Below, in pieces: positions 25,129 through 34,854 of a stretch of DNA of 64,000 nucleotides. The notes under the pieces were generated by a model that did not search any database, was not told the origin of the DNA, and saw nothing but the letters and a program-made list of their open reading frames with translations. Source of the DNA: Streptomyces sp. ACA25 (GTDB taxonomy: Bacteria > Actinomycetota > Actinomycetes > Streptomycetales > Streptomycetaceae); assembly GCF_028200735.1 (NCBI RefSeq), contig NZ_JAQKPV010000008.1, positions 186,001-250,000 on the forward strand, given 5' to 3'. The translations under genes were made by a program, and so were the position numbers. Position 1 is the stretch's first letter. The number at the start of each line of letters is the position of its first letter.

Positions 25129-27873
25129 TCAGCCGTACGGCAGTGGCAGGCGCCTGGGGCCCAGGTCTGTCCGCGGGGGAGGCGGGGCCACCCGCACCTC
25201 CGCGGCCAGGACGCTGACTCCCTGCGGGGCGACCACGACGGGCTCCAGATCCACCTCCGCGATCTCCGGATGGTCGTCCACGAGGCGGCTGAGGCGCAGC
25301 AGCAGCTCCTCCAGGGCATCGGTGTCCCCGGGCTGGGCTCCGCGCCAGCCGAAGAGCATCGGGGCCGCCCGGATGGAGCGCACCAGCTCCGCGGCTCCGC
25401 GGTCGGTGACCGGCAGCAGCCGGTGGGCCACGTCCCCCAGCAGCTCGGAGGGCGGCCCGGCGAGCCCGAAGGAGACCACAGCCCCGATGGACGGGTCGAC
25501 GACGGACCGCACCACCGTGTCGACGCCGCGCGGCACCATGGCCTGCACAACGGGACACAGCTCGGCGGGGGTGCCGAACTCGGCGGCGAGCTCCTCGTAC
25601 GCCCGTTGCAGGTCCGGTTCGGTGGCGAGATCGAGGCGGATACCGCCCAGGTCGGCGCGGTGCCGAAGGTGGGGGGCGGTGGCCTTGAGGGCGACGGGGT
25701 AGCCGATGCTCCGGGCGGCCTCGAAGGCGGTGCTCAGGTCGGGGGCGGGCCGGGCGGCCGGTACCTGGATGCCGTAGGCGGCGAGCAGCGCGTGTGCGTC
25801 CTTCTCGGTCAGCGTGGCGCTGCGCGGGCCGCCGTGCTCACCGGGGTGGTCCCCGACGGCCCGGTGCAGCAGGCCGGCCGCCGCGGGCTCGTCGATGTCG
25901 TCGAAGCTCGGGACACGGCCCGGGGAGCCGGCCGCGCGGTGCCATTCGGCGTACCGGGAAGCCTGAGCGAGAGCGCGGACGGCGCGTTCCGCCGAGGGGT
26001 AGGCGGGGATGCCACGGGTACTGAGTGCGGTGGCGAGCCCGGTGATGGCGAGATGGGCGACGACCACCGGCTTGGTGGTCACGCCCGAGTCCCGCACCGC
26101 CTCGTGCAGCGCCTCGGTCAGCAGGTGGCCGATGTTCACGCTCCCGGCGGCCTCGGGTGTCTCCCGGATCGTGGGGACGGCCGTCACGACCACCGCGTCG
26201 GTTCCCGGGTCGTTCAGAGCGGCGGTGAGGGAACTCCGGTAGTCCTCCGGGCCGGCGGCCGGGGCCAGGCTGTCGGCGGGCAGCGGGCTGAGGTTCTGGG
26301 CGCGGCAGGCGTCACGGGCAACGAGGGCCATGGACTCGGCGTTGCCGATCACGGCGACGCGCGGCCCGGCGGGCAGCGGCTGGTGTGCCAGCACCAGGCC
26401 GGTGTCGACCAGTTCGGTGACCGTGCCGGTCTCCAGGACACCGGCCTGACGCAGCAGTTCGGAGACCGTGCGGTCGGGGGTGCTGCCGGCCCGGACTGCG
26501 TGACCGAGCGGGGGCGTGCCGCCGCTGTGCCGGCCGCCTCGGACGACCACCACCGGCTTGCCCGCGGCTGCCGTGCGCCGCGCGAGCCGGGTGAACTTCC
26601 GGGGGTTGCCGAGGGACTCGAGGTACATGAGGACGACGTCGGTGTCCGGGTCGTCGTGCCAGTACTGCAGGACGTCGTTGCCGGAGACGTCGGCGCGGTT
26701 ACCGGCCGACACGAATGTGGACAGCCCTGCTCCGCACTGCTCCAGCTCCTCCAGTGCGGCGATGCCGATCGCCGCTGACTGGGTGAACAGGCCGGTGCGG
26801 CCGGGCGCCGGGAGGTACGGTGCCAGGCTCGCGTTGAGCCGTACTCCGGGAGAGGTGTTGATCACGCCGAAGGCGTTGGGGCCGATCATGCGCATCCCGT
26901 ACAGCCTGGCCTGGTGGACCAGCTCGCGCTGGTCCTCGCGGGGGTATCCGGCGGCCGGTACGACGAGGCCCTGCACTCCGTGCTCCCCGCACTCGGCGAC
27001 GGCCTCCGGCACCCGGTCCGCAGGGATCGCCAGGACCGCGAGGTCGACCGGCCCGGGGATGTCACGCACGGAGCGGTGGGCGGCTGCGCCTCCGATCTCG
27101 CTCCGCCCGTCCTCCAGTGCCTCGTTCACGGCGTGCACGGGGCCGGGAAAGCCGGCCGCGAGCAGCGCGTCGAGCACGCGCCGCCCGACCCCTCCGGGGC
27201 GGCGTCCGGCTCCGACGACCGCTACCGCGCGGGGGGTGAGCAGGCGCTGCACCGAGCGCGCCTCCGCGCGCTGTTCGCGGGCCCGCATCACCGCGAGCGA
27301 GGCGGCGGTGGGCTCCAGGTCGAGCGTCAGGTGCACCGAGCCGTCGGCGAAGCTGCGGTGCTGGGAGTACCCGGCATCCGTGAAGACTTTGATCATCTTG
27401 CTGTTGGCGGGGAGCACTTCCGCGACGAAGCGCCGGATGCCGCGCTCCCTGGCGCAGGCGGCGATGTGCTCGAGCAGGGCGGAGGCGAGCCCTCGTCCCT
27501 GGTGGGCGTCCTGGACCAGGAAGGCGACCTCGGCCCGGTCGGCGGGAGCGGGGGCGGGCCTGCCCTGCTCGTCGATCCGGTCGTAGCGGACGGTGGCGAT
27601 GAACTCGTCCCCGACCGTGGCTGCCAGCCCTACCCGCTCCACGTAGTCGTGGTGGGTGAACCGGTGCACGTCCCTGGCCGAGAGCCGCGGGTAAGGGGCG
27701 AAGAACCGGTAGTACTTGGACTCGTCGGACACCTGCTCGTAGAAGCTGACCAGCCGGTCCGCGTCCGACGGAGTGATGGGTCTGATGTGTGCCGTCCCTC
27801 CGTCACGGAGTACGACATCGGCTTCCCAGTGATCCGGGTAGGCAGGTTCGGCAGGTTCGGCAGACGTCCGCAT
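25129..27873 (-). CDS. bifunctional GNAT protein acetyltransferase / ADP-forming acyl-CoA synthetase-like protein
   Basis: The protein has 914 residues. An N-terminal GNAT domain (about residues 15-190; EVAFLVQDAHQGRGLASALLEH is the acetyl-CoA loop) precedes an ADP-forming acetyl-CoA-synthetase-like part: CoA-binding Rossmann domain (VAVVGAGRRPGGVG), two succinyl-CoA-ligase-like flavodoxin domains (MIGPNAFGVINTSPGVRLNAS) and a C-terminal ATP-grasp domain. Such GNAT/NDP-forming fusions acetylate lysines, often of acetyl-CoA synthetase; the synthetase part is usually considered regulatory. No cAMP-binding domain is present, unlike mycobacterial Pat. The ATG at 27873 is chosen because the longer frame reads into the HPr region. 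It is convergent with nothing; the HPr gene is divergent from it. Confidence 0.88.
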   Translation of the reverse strand: MRTSAEPAEPAYPDHWEADVVLRDGGTAHIRPITPSDADRLVSFYEQVSDESKYYRFFAPYPRLSARDVHRFTHHDYVERVGLAATVGDEFIATVRYDRIDEQGRPAPAPADRAEVAFLVQDAHQGRGLASALLEHIAACARERGIRRFVAEVLPANSKMIKVFTDAGYSQHRSFADGSVHLTLDLEPTAASLAVMRAREQRAEARSVQRLLTPRAVAVVGAGRRPGGVGRRVLDALLAAGFPGPVHAVNEALEDGRSEIGGAAAHRSVRDIPGPVDLAVLAIPADRVPEAVAECGEHGVQGLVVPAAGYPREDQRELVHQARLYGMRMIGPNAFGVINTSPGVRLNASLAPYLPAPGRTGLFTQSAAIGIAALEELEQCGAGLSTFVSAGNRADVSGNDVLQYWHDDPDTDVVLMYLESLGNPRKFTRLARRTAAAGKPVVVVRGGRHSGGTPPLGHAVRAGSTPDRTVSELLRQAGVLETGTVTELVDTGLVLAHQPLPAGPRVAVIGNAESMALVARDACRAQNLSPLPADSLAPAAGPEDYRSSLTAALNDPGTDAVVVTAVPTIRETPEAAGSVNIGHLLTEALHEAVRDSGVTTKPVVVAHLAITGLATALSTRGIPAYPSAERAVRALAQASRYAEWHRAAGSPGRVPSFDDIDEPAAAGLLHRAVGDHPGEHGGPRSATLTEKDAHALLAAYGIQVPAARPAPDLSTAFEAARSIGYPVALKATAPHLRHRADLGGIRLDLATEPDLQRAYEELAAEFGTPAELCPVVQAMVPRGVDTVVRSVVDPSIGAVVSFGLAGPPSELLGDVAHRLLPVTDRGAAELVRSIRAAPMLFGWRGAQPGDTDALEELLLRLSRLVDDHPEIAEVDLEPVVVAPQGVSVLAAEVRVAPPPPRTDLGPRRLPLPYG

Positions 27874-28026
27874 GGCTTCAGCGTACGGCCGTGCCCCGGT
27901 GCTGCCACGGAACAGCGGGCGGGCAGCGGCCGGCACCGGTGAGACGCGCCCTACCGGATACGGGTCCCCGTGCCATCCGCTGTGGGAAAGTGAACCGGGC
28001 AGAGCTGCTACCTGAGGGGCAACACC

Positions 28027-28308
28027 ATGGTTGAGCGCCGTGTCACCATCGGCTGGAGCGAGGGCCTGCACGCCCGCCCGGCCGCGATCTTCGTCCGCGC
28101 CGCGACCTCTGCCGGGGTCCCGGTGACCATCGCCAAGGGGGACGGCACCCCCGTCAACGCCGCCTCGATGCTGGCGGTGCTGAGCCTGGGCGCCGAGTGC
28201 GGCGAGCAGGTGGTGCTGTCCTCGGAGTCCGCGGACGCGGTGGACGCGCTGGACCGGCTGGCGAAGCTGGTGGGCGAAGGTCTCGAGGAGCTCCCCGAGA
28301 CCGTCTGA
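28027..28308 (+). CDS. ptsH: phosphocarrier protein HPr
   Basis: HPr of 93 residues carries a phosphoryl group from enzyme I to the sugar-specific enzymes IIA of the phosphotransferase system. The phospho-accepting His15 lies in EGLHARPAA. The regulatory-serine region NAASMLAVLSLGA has Ser47 where low-GC Gram-positives have Ser46, but the flanking residues differ, so kinase control is uncertain. A GAGGGGC ribosome-binding site precedes the ATG. No ptsI or other PTS gene is adjacent, as is usual in Streptomyces, where HPr is encoded alone. Confidence 0.93.
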   Translation: MVERRVTIGWSEGLHARPAAIFVRAATSAGVPVTIAKGDGTPVNAASMLAVLSLGAECGEQVVLSSESADAVDALDRLAKLVGEGLEELPETV

Positions 28309-28523
28309 ACCAGCGGAAGAATGCGCAGACGGCACCTGCCACGGCGCGGCAACCGCGCGCACCGGATATACCGAAAGGGCCGGGGAGTTTTCGACCGCCG
28401 GAAATCCGCGCGCCGAATACCCGGGATCGGCATTTTCAGCCACCGCTGTTCCGGTGGTATCAAATGTATACGAGAGCCGTTAACAAAGGTCACCTGCTGT
28501 GTTGACAGCTCGTTTCAGGCTTC

Positions 28524-29171
28524 TCACAGCGTCCGCACGCTGACCTGGCGCTGCTGCTTCCTGGCCGGGGTGAACCGCTCGAGCTGAGCGGAGGACAGGG
28601 CCCGCGCCCGCTCCGCGTCCCGGCGGGCGATGGCGTCCACGAGGGAGCCCCGCTCCTGCCACAGCACCGCGGTGCGCGAAGCGGGCTCCCCGGCGTACAG
28701 CCAAGTGATCTTGCGGTGCAGCTGCACCAGCAGGGCGGCGAGCCCCGGACTGCAGGTTGCCTGCGCGACCGTCTCGTGGAACCAGTCCCCCAACGGCCGC
28801 AGGTCGGTGCTCTGTCCCTGCCCCTGGGACCGCTGGCGCCCCAGCCTGACCAGGCCGCGCAGCACCTTGAGGTGCGCCTCGGTACGCCGTTGCGCGGCGC
28901 GCGCGGCGCCCAGCGGCTCCACCAGCATGCGCACGTCCAGCAGGTCGGCGGCCTCCCGGTTCCCCGGTTGCGCGACGCAGGCTCCGGCATGCCGCCGGGA
29001 GACCACGAAGCCCTCGGACTCCAGCGTGCGCAGCGCCTCGCGGACCGGCACCCGGGACACCCCGTACCGGTGGGCCAGCTGTTCCTCGGCCAGCCGGGAC
29101 CCCGGCGGCAGCACGCCGTGAATGATGTCGTCACGAATTGCCGTGCATACCGCCTGCGCGGAGATACGCAT
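28524..29171 (-). CDS. GntR family transcriptional regulator (FCD-type)
   Basis: This 215-residue protein has an N-terminal winged helix-turn-helix (residues 5-70; LAEEQLAHRYGVSRVPVREALRTLESEGFV, the GntR signature) followed by an all-helical FCD ligand-binding domain (about 85-205). The metal-binding Asp/His residues are partly preserved (VRMLVEP, GDWFHETVAQA). It is probably a repressor responding to a small organic acid; the target is unknown. An in-frame ATG at 29279 would add 36 residues with no typical sequence. The upstream region has short GTATG-type repeats (29236-29258) that could be its own operator, a weak guess. Confidence 0.85.
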   Translation of the reverse strand: MRISAQAVCTAIRDDIIHGVLPPGSRLAEEQLAHRYGVSRVPVREALRTLESEGFVVSRRHAGACVAQPGNREAADLLDVRMLVEPLGAARAAQRRTEAHLKVLRGLVRLGRQRSQGQGQSTDLRPLGDWFHETVAQATCSPGLAALLVQLHRKITWLYAGEPASRTAVLWQERGSLVDAIARRDAERARALSSAQLERFTPARKQQRQVSVRTL

Positions 29172-29365
29172 CAACAGACCCCCACTGGTTTCGGCGTGAG
29201 CGGTCCTCGGCATTTCCGCCGGGACTCCGTGAACTGTATGACAAAAACTCGCGTATGCCGATGGGGGCCGGGATATCACCGTTGCATTCCCCGGGCGCGT
29301 GGGGTCCGGTGGACAGCGCCGCGCCCCGGGGCCGGCTGCCCCGGGGCGCGGTCGGTACGGGCGGG

Positions 29366-30757
29366 TCAGTGCCCGGGGATCACCGTGACCTCGCCGATCC
29401 CCAGCTCCCGGACCGGATCGGCGATCTGCTCCGCGTCGCCGACGAGCACGGTCACCAGCCGGTCCGCCGGGAAGGCACTGACCGCTGCCGCGGTCGCCTC
29501 GACGGTGCCGGTCTCCGCGAGCCGGGCGTAGAGCCGGCCCTGGAAGTCGTCCGGCAGCTGCTGGTCGACCTGGTCCGCGAACGTGTTCGCCACCGCTGCC
29601 GCCGTCTCGTACCTCAGGGGCGCGATCCCCACCAGATTCTGCACGGCGACGTCGCGCTCCTCGTCGGTGAGGCCCTCCGCCGCCAGGGCGCGCAGCACCT
29701 GCCAGAGGTCCGCCAGAGCCGGCCCGGTGACCTCGGTCGCGACCGAACCGCTGATGGCGAGCATCGAGACACCGGTGCCGTCGGCGGTGGACCGCAGAAC
29801 CTGGGCGAACGCCCGGATGCCGTAGGTGTAGCCCTTCTCCTCCCGCAGCACCCGGTCGAGCCGGGAGGTGATGGTGCCGCCCAGGCAGTACACCCCGAGC
29901 AGTTGGGCGGGCCAGACACGGTCGTGGCGGTCGGGCCCGGTACGGCCGATCAGCAACTGGGTCTGCACGGAGCCGGGGCGGTCGACGATGACCACCCGGC
30001 CGGTGTCGTCCGCCGCCACCGGAGGAACAGCGACGGGCTCACCCGGACCGCCGGTCCAGGCTCCCAGGGTCTCGCGGAGCGCGGCGTCGAGGTCGATGCC
30101 GGTCAGGTCACCGACGATCACGGCGGTGGCGGAGGCGGGCCGCACGTGCGCGTCGTAGAAGGCCTGCACCGCGTCCCGGTCGATCCGGGCGACACTCTCC
30201 GCACCTCCCTGCCGGGGCCGCGACATCCGGGAGTCCGCCGGGAACAGCGTGCTGGACAGCGCCATGGCGGCCCGCCGGCCCGGACTGGCCAGTTCGTGCG
30301 GGATCTCGTCGAGCCGGTTGCGGACCAGCCGCTGGATCTCCTCCTCCGGGAACGTCGGGACCCGCAGCGCGTCGGCGACCAGGGCCAGCGCCCTGACCAG
30401 CCGGGAGGCCGGGACCTCCAGGGACACCCGGACCCCGGCGTGATCGGCGTTCGCGTCCAGGGTGGCACCGCAGCGCTCCAGTTCGGCGGCGTACTCCTCG
30501 GCGGTGTGCCGCTCCGTGCCCTCGGAGAAGGCCCGGGCCATGATGGTGGCCACCCCCTCCTGATCGGCCGGCTCGGCCACCAGAGGCGCCGCCAGACAGA
30601 TCTCCACGGCGACGACCTGCTGACCGGGCCGGTGGCTGCGCAGCACGGTCAGCCCGTTGGGCAGGCTGCCGCGCTCGGGAGTGGGGAAGGCCCATGGCCG
30701 GGGCCGGCCGCCGGCCGGCTGCGGGTGGAGTTCCATCGTGCTGGTGGCGTCGCTCAC
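29366..30757 (-). CDS. M16 family peptidase-like protein, inactive partner
   Basis: This 463-residue member of the mitochondrial-processing-peptidase family has two M16 domains, but the HxxEH zinc motif is absent: the position reads VAEPADQEGVATIMARAFSEG. It is therefore the non-catalytic subunit of a pair. It starts with GTG overlapping the stop of the catalytic gene by 4 bp, so the two proteins are translationally coupled and probably form a heterodimer in which this one shapes the substrate chamber. No signal peptide is visible, so it is probably cytosolic. Substrates are unknown; peptide processing is the family role. Confidence 0.88.
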   Translation of the reverse strand: MSDATSTMELHPQPAGGRPRPWAFPTPERGSLPNGLTVLRSHRPGQQVVAVEICLAAPLVAEPADQEGVATIMARAFSEGTERHTAEEYAAELERCGATLDANADHAGVRVSLEVPASRLVRALALVADALRVPTFPEEEIQRLVRNRLDEIPHELASPGRRAAMALSSTLFPADSRMSRPRQGGAESVARIDRDAVQAFYDAHVRPASATAVIVGDLTGIDLDAALRETLGAWTGGPGEPVAVPPVAADDTGRVVIVDRPGSVQTQLLIGRTGPDRHDRVWPAQLLGVYCLGGTITSRLDRVLREEKGYTYGIRAFAQVLRSTADGTGVSMLAISGSVATEVTGPALADLWQVLRALAAEGLTDEERDVAVQNLVGIAPLRYETAAAVANTFADQVDQQLPDDFQGRLYARLAETGTVEATAAAVSAFPADRLVTVLVGDAEQIADPVRELGIGEVTVIPGH

Positions 30758-32103
30758 TTCGCCGCCCCTTCCGCGTCTTCCTCGTCGGCTGATGTCTCGT
30801 CAGCAGGCCCGGTCGGCTCGTAGACCAGCACCGCGCGGTTCTGCGGGTGGAGGTGGGCCGCGGCGACCGCCCGCACCTCCTCGGGGGTGATGTCCAGCAC
30901 CCGCCGCACGGCGGTCAGTGCGAGCTGCGGGTCGCCGAAGAGCACGGCGTACCGGCACAGCTCGTCGGCCCGGCCCCCGACCGTGGCGAGCCGGTCCAGC
31001 CACTCCCGCTCCAGCTGGGCCTGGGCCCGCTCCATCTCCTCGGGCGACGGCCCTTCGGCGGCGAACCGGGCCAGCTCCTCGTCAACTGCCTCCTCGATGC
31101 CGGCGACCTCCGCGCCGCCCGAGGACTTGACGTCCAGCCAGCCCAGCGAAGGAGCCCCGGCCAGCCTCAGCAGTCCGAAGCCTGCCGTCACGGCGCTCCC
31201 GTCCCGGCGCACCAGACGGTTGTACAGCCGGGACGATTCCCCGCCGCCGAGAGCGGTGAGGGCAAGGTCGGCCGCGTCGGCCTCCCGGGTCCCGTCGGTG
31301 GGCAGCCGGTAGGCGACCGTGAGGGCGCGGGCCGGCACGTCCTCCTTGACGACCTCGCGCAGCTCTTCGCCGATGTTCGCGGGCAGCGTGCCGTCGCGGG
31401 GCGGCTGCTTGCCGCTGTGGGACGGGATGGAGCCGAAGTACTTCTCGATCCAGGCCAGGGTCTGCTCGGGATCGATGTCCCCGACGACGGACAGCACCGC
31501 GTTGCCGGGGGCGTAGTAGGTGCGGAAGAACTCCCTCGCGTCCTCCAGCGAGGCGGCGTCCAGGTCCGCCATGGAGCCGATCGGCGTGTGGTGGTAGGGG
31601 TGACCCTCGGGGTAGACCATCGCGGTCAGCTTTTCGAACGCCGTGCCGTAGGGCACGTTGTCGTAACGCTGACGGCGCTCGTTCTTCACCACGTCGCGCT
31701 GGTTCTCCATGGACTCCTCGTCCAGGGCGGCCAGCAGGGTGCCCATCCGGTCGGCCTCCAGCCACAGGGAGAGCTCGAGTTCGTGAGCCGGCATCGTCTC
31801 GAAGTAGTTGGTCCGCTCGAAACTCGTGGTGCCGTTCAGCGAGCCGCCCGCCGCCTGCACGAGCTCGAAGTGGCCGTTCCCGTGCACCTGGGCGGAACCC
31901 TGGAACATCAGGTGCTCGAAGAGGTGCGCGAGACCGGTGCGGCCCGGCACCTCGTGGCGGGAGCCGACGTCGTACCAGAGACAGACCGCGGCGACCGGGG
32001 TCAGATGGTCCTCGGAGAGCACCACGCGCAGGCCGTTGGCCAGCCGGTGCTCGGTTGCGGTGAGCCCGCCGCTGGCGTTCTGCGGGGTGGCCGTGTGGCC
32101 CAT
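30754..32103 (-). CDS. M16 family zinc metallopeptidase, catalytic subunit
   Basis: The protein has 449 residues. The inverted zinc motif HLFEH (in GLAHLFEHLMFQGSA) sits in the N-terminal domain, with the distal Glu expected downstream (about 75 residues) in ENQRDVVKNERRQR. A second M16 domain follows. It resembles PqqL/processing-peptidase enzymes such as insulinase relatives. It is cotranscribed with, and overlaps, the inactive partner. ATG 32103 has AAGGGA upstream. It is divergent from parC. There is no signal peptide, so it acts inside the cell or is exported by an unknown route. Confidence 0.9.
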   Translation of the reverse strand: MGHTATPQNASGGLTATEHRLANGLRVVLSEDHLTPVAAVCLWYDVGSRHEVPGRTGLAHLFEHLMFQGSAQVHGNGHFELVQAAGGSLNGTTSFERTNYFETMPAHELELSLWLEADRMGTLLAALDEESMENQRDVVKNERRQRYDNVPYGTAFEKLTAMVYPEGHPYHHTPIGSMADLDAASLEDAREFFRTYYAPGNAVLSVVGDIDPEQTLAWIEKYFGSIPSHSGKQPPRDGTLPANIGEELREVVKEDVPARALTVAYRLPTDGTREADAADLALTALGGGESSRLYNRLVRRDGSAVTAGFGLLRLAGAPSLGWLDVKSSGGAEVAGIEEAVDEELARFAAEGPSPEEMERAQAQLEREWLDRLATVGGRADELCRYAVLFGDPQLALTAVRRVLDITPEEVRAVAAAHLHPQNRAVLVYEPTGPADETSADEEDAEGAAK

Positions 32104-32314
32104 GGGCAGGGGGTCCCTTCGCTTGGATCGGTCGAGACCCTGTCACCTTATGCACGAGGACCGTTGGTGTGCGAAGTTCCCGTACGGTACGGAATCATCC
32201 GGCACCTGTGCAGCGGACCCGTGGAACGGGGCCGAGGCACGGCTGTCGGAGCGCCGGTCCACAATGGTCGGCAGCACCCCCCGCCCGTACGTACGAATAA
32301 GGAGCCCCTGCGCG

Positions 32315-34762
32315 ATGGCCCGCCGCAGTACGAAGACCCCGCCGCCGGACGACTTCGAGGAGCGCATCCTCGACATCGATGTCGTCGACGAGATGCAGGG
32401 CTCCTTCCTGGAGTACGCCTACTCGGTCATCTACTCCCGCGCACTCCCCGACGCCCGGGACGGCATGAAGCCGGTGCACCGGCGCATCCTCTACCAGATG
32501 CACGACATGGGCCTGCGGTCCGACCGGTCGTACGTCAAGTGCGCCCGGGTCGTCGGAGAGGTGATGGGCAAGCTCCATCCGCACGGTGACTCCGCGATCT
32601 ATGACGCGCTGGTCAGGATGGCCCAGCCCTTCTCCATGCGGCTGCCGCTGGTGGACGGCCACGGCAACTTCGGGTCGCTCGGCAACGACGACCCGCCCGC
32701 CGCAATGCGGTACACCGAGTGCCGGTCCGCCCCGGCCGCCGCGCTGATGGTGGACTCGATCGACGAGGACACCGTCGACTTCGCCCCCAACTACGACGGC
32801 AGTGAGCAGGAGCCGGTGGCCCTGCCGTCGGCGTATCCCAATCTCCTGGTGAACGGTTCCAGCGGCATCGCGGTCGGTATGGCCACCAACATGGCGCCGC
32901 ACAACCTCGGCGAGGTGATCGCCGCCGCCCGCCACCTGATCAAGCACCCCGGTGCCGACCTGACCACGCTCATGCGGTTCGTTCCGGGTCCCGACCTGCC
33001 GACCGGGGGCCAGATCGTGGGCCTGGACGGAGTCCGGGACGCCTACGAGAAGGGCCGCGGCACCTTCCGGATCCGGGCCACCGTGACCGTGGAGCAGGTC
33101 ACCCAGCGACGCAAGGGCCTGGTCGTCACCGAGCTGCCGTTCGCGGTCGGCCCGGAGAAGGTCATCGCCAAGATCAAGGACCTGGTCAATGCCAAGAAGC
33201 TGCAGGGCATCGCGGACGTCAAGGACCTGACCGACCGTTCGCACGGGCTGCAGCTGGTGATCGAGATCAAGAACGGCTTCAACCCCGAAGCCGTTCTCGC
33301 CCAGCTCTACAAGCTGACGCCGATGGAGGAGACCTTCGGGGTCAACAACGTCGCGCTGGTGGACGGGCAACCGCTCACCCTGGGCCTCAAGGAGCTGCTG
33401 GAGGTCTACCTCGACCACCGCTTCACCGTCGTCCGCCGGCGCAGCGAGTTCCGCAGGACCAAGCGCCGCGACCGGCTGCACCTGGTCGAGGGTCTGCTCG
33501 TGGCGCTGCTCGACATCGACGAGGTCATCCGGATCATCCGTTCCAGTGACAATGCCGCGCAGGCCAAGGCGTCGCTGATCGGGCACTTCGGACTCTCCGA
33601 CATCCAGACCCAGTACATCCTGGACACCCCGCTGCGCCGGCTCACCCGGTTCGACCGGATCGAGCTGGAGACCGAACGCGACCGGCTGAAGGGGGAGATC
33701 GAGGAGCTGACCCGCATCCTGGACTCGGACGCCGAGCTGCGCAAGCTGGTGTCCGGTGAACTGTCCCAGGTCGCGAAGAAGTTCGGCACCCCGCGGCGCA
33801 CCCGGCTGATCGACAGCGACGGCGCACAGATCGCCTCGGTTCCCCTGGAGGTCGCGGACGACCCCTGCCGGGTGCTGCTGTCCTCCACCGGGCTGCTGGC
33901 CCGGACAGCCGAGGGCGAGACGTCCTTCGACGCCCGGGCACGGCGGACCAAGCACGATGTCATCGTGTCGGCCGTTCCCACCACCGCCCGCAGCGAAGTG
34001 GGCGCGGTCACCTCCTCCGGCCGTCTGCTGCGGCTCACCGTGATCGACCTTCCGCAGCTGCCGCCGGCCTCCGGGGCACCGAACATCTCCGGAGGCGCCC
34101 AGCTGTCGGAGTTCCTCTCCCTGGAGGAGGACGAACAGGTGGTCTGCCTGACCACCCTGGACGAGTCCTCGCCGGGCCTGGCCATCGGCACGGCCCAGGG
34201 AGTGGTCAAGCGGGTGGTGCCCGAGTACCCCTCGAACAAGGAGGAGCTGGAGGTCATTTCGCTCAGGGACGGCGACCGGATCGTGGGAGCGGCCGAGCTG
34301 CGCACCGGGGAGGAGGACCTGGTGTTCGTCACCAATGAGGCCCAGCTGCTGCGTTACCCGGCCTCGCAGGTCCGCCCGCAGGGCCGGCCCGCCGCCGGTA
34401 TGACCGGCATCAAGCTCGGGCCGGAGGCCCGGGTACTCGCGTTCCACGCCGTCGATCCGGCGGCAGACGCGCTCGTCTTCACCGTCGCCGGCGGGAGCGA
34501 CACGCTGGACCCGGCACTCGGCAGCGCGAAAGCGACACCGTTCGACCAGTACCCGCGCAAGGGCCGGGCCACCGGCGGCGTGCGCTGCCAGCGCTTCCTC
34601 AAGGGCGAGGACCACCTGACGTTCGCCTGGGTGGGTGCCCGCCCGGTCCGGGCCGCAACCCGGACGGGCGCCCCGGTGGAGCTGCCGGAGCCGGACCCTC
34701 GCCGGGACGGCTCGGGCATGCCGATGGCCAAGCAGGTCGCGGTGGTCGCCGGCCCGGTCTGA
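32315..34762 (+). CDS. parC: DNA topoisomerase IV subunit A
   Basis: This 815-residue GyrA/ParC-family subunit cuts and religates DNA. The catalytic Tyr133 lies in AAMRYTECR, and the quinolone region [15 protein letters not shown] is intact. A coiled-coil region (residues 430-520) and a C-terminal beta-pinwheel follow. The pinwheel lacks an obvious GyrA box (QRRGGKG-like), which supports decatenating ParC rather than GyrA. parE lies 2.5 kb away on the opposite strand, as usual in Streptomyces. The frame is open from 31808, but ATG 32315 has AAGGAG upstream and starts the conserved [16 protein letters not shown]. Confidence 0.92.
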   Translation: MARRSTKTPPPDDFEERILDIDVVDEMQGSFLEYAYSVIYSRALPDARDGMKPVHRRILYQMHDMGLRSDRSYVKCARVVGEVMGKLHPHGDSAIYDALVRMAQPFSMRLPLVDGHGNFGSLGNDDPPAAMRYTECRSAPAAALMVDSIDEDTVDFAPNYDGSEQEPVALPSAYPNLLVNGSSGIAVGMATNMAPHNLGEVIAAARHLIKHPGADLTTLMRFVPGPDLPTGGQIVGLDGVRDAYEKGRGTFRIRATVTVEQVTQRRKGLVVTELPFAVGPEKVIAKIKDLVNAKKLQGIADVKDLTDRSHGLQLVIEIKNGFNPEAVLAQLYKLTPMEETFGVNNVALVDGQPLTLGLKELLEVYLDHRFTVVRRRSEFRRTKRRDRLHLVEGLLVALLDIDEVIRIIRSSDNAAQAKASLIGHFGLSDIQTQYILDTPLRRLTRFDRIELETERDRLKGEIEELTRILDSDAELRKLVSGELSQVAKKFGTPRRTRLIDSDGAQIASVPLEVADDPCRVLLSSTGLLARTAEGETSFDARARRTKHDVIVSAVPTTARSEVGAVTSSGRLLRLTVIDLPQLPPASGAPNISGGAQLSEFLSLEEDEQVVCLTTLDESSPGLAIGTAQGVVKRVVPEYPSNKEELEVISLRDGDRIVGAAELRTGEEDLVFVTNEAQLLRYPASQVRPQGRPAAGMTGIKLGPEARVLAFHAVDPAADALVFTVAGGSDTLDPALGSAKATPFDQYPRKGRATGGVRCQRFLKGEDHLTFAWVGARPVRAATRTGAPVELPEPDPRRDGSGMPMAKQVAVVAGPV

Positions 34763-34768
34763 GAGGGC

Positions 34769-34802
34769 GCCGCTGCTTCCCGGCACCACCGGGGGCAGCG
34801 GC
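34769..34802 (+). terminator. imperfect hairpin after parC
   Basis: Outer arms 34769-34776 and 34795-34802 (8 bp), with an inner CCCGG/CCGGG stem, form a bulged hairpin just after the parC stop codon and before the stop of the convergent CobW gene. Confidence 0.55.
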
Positions 34803-34854
34803 TCCCCTCCGGCGGGCGCCGGACACGGAGGGCCGGGCCGCCCGGCGGAAGCAG

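Noticed and set aside
29230..29260. GTATG/GTATAC motifs around the GntR gene as operator
   Set aside because: Motifs are short and only partly symmetric; no conserved GntR half-site pair could be fixed.
34769..34802. Possible small RNA after parC
   Set aside because: The bulged hairpin is better explained as the parC terminator; no promoter-like sequence precedes it.
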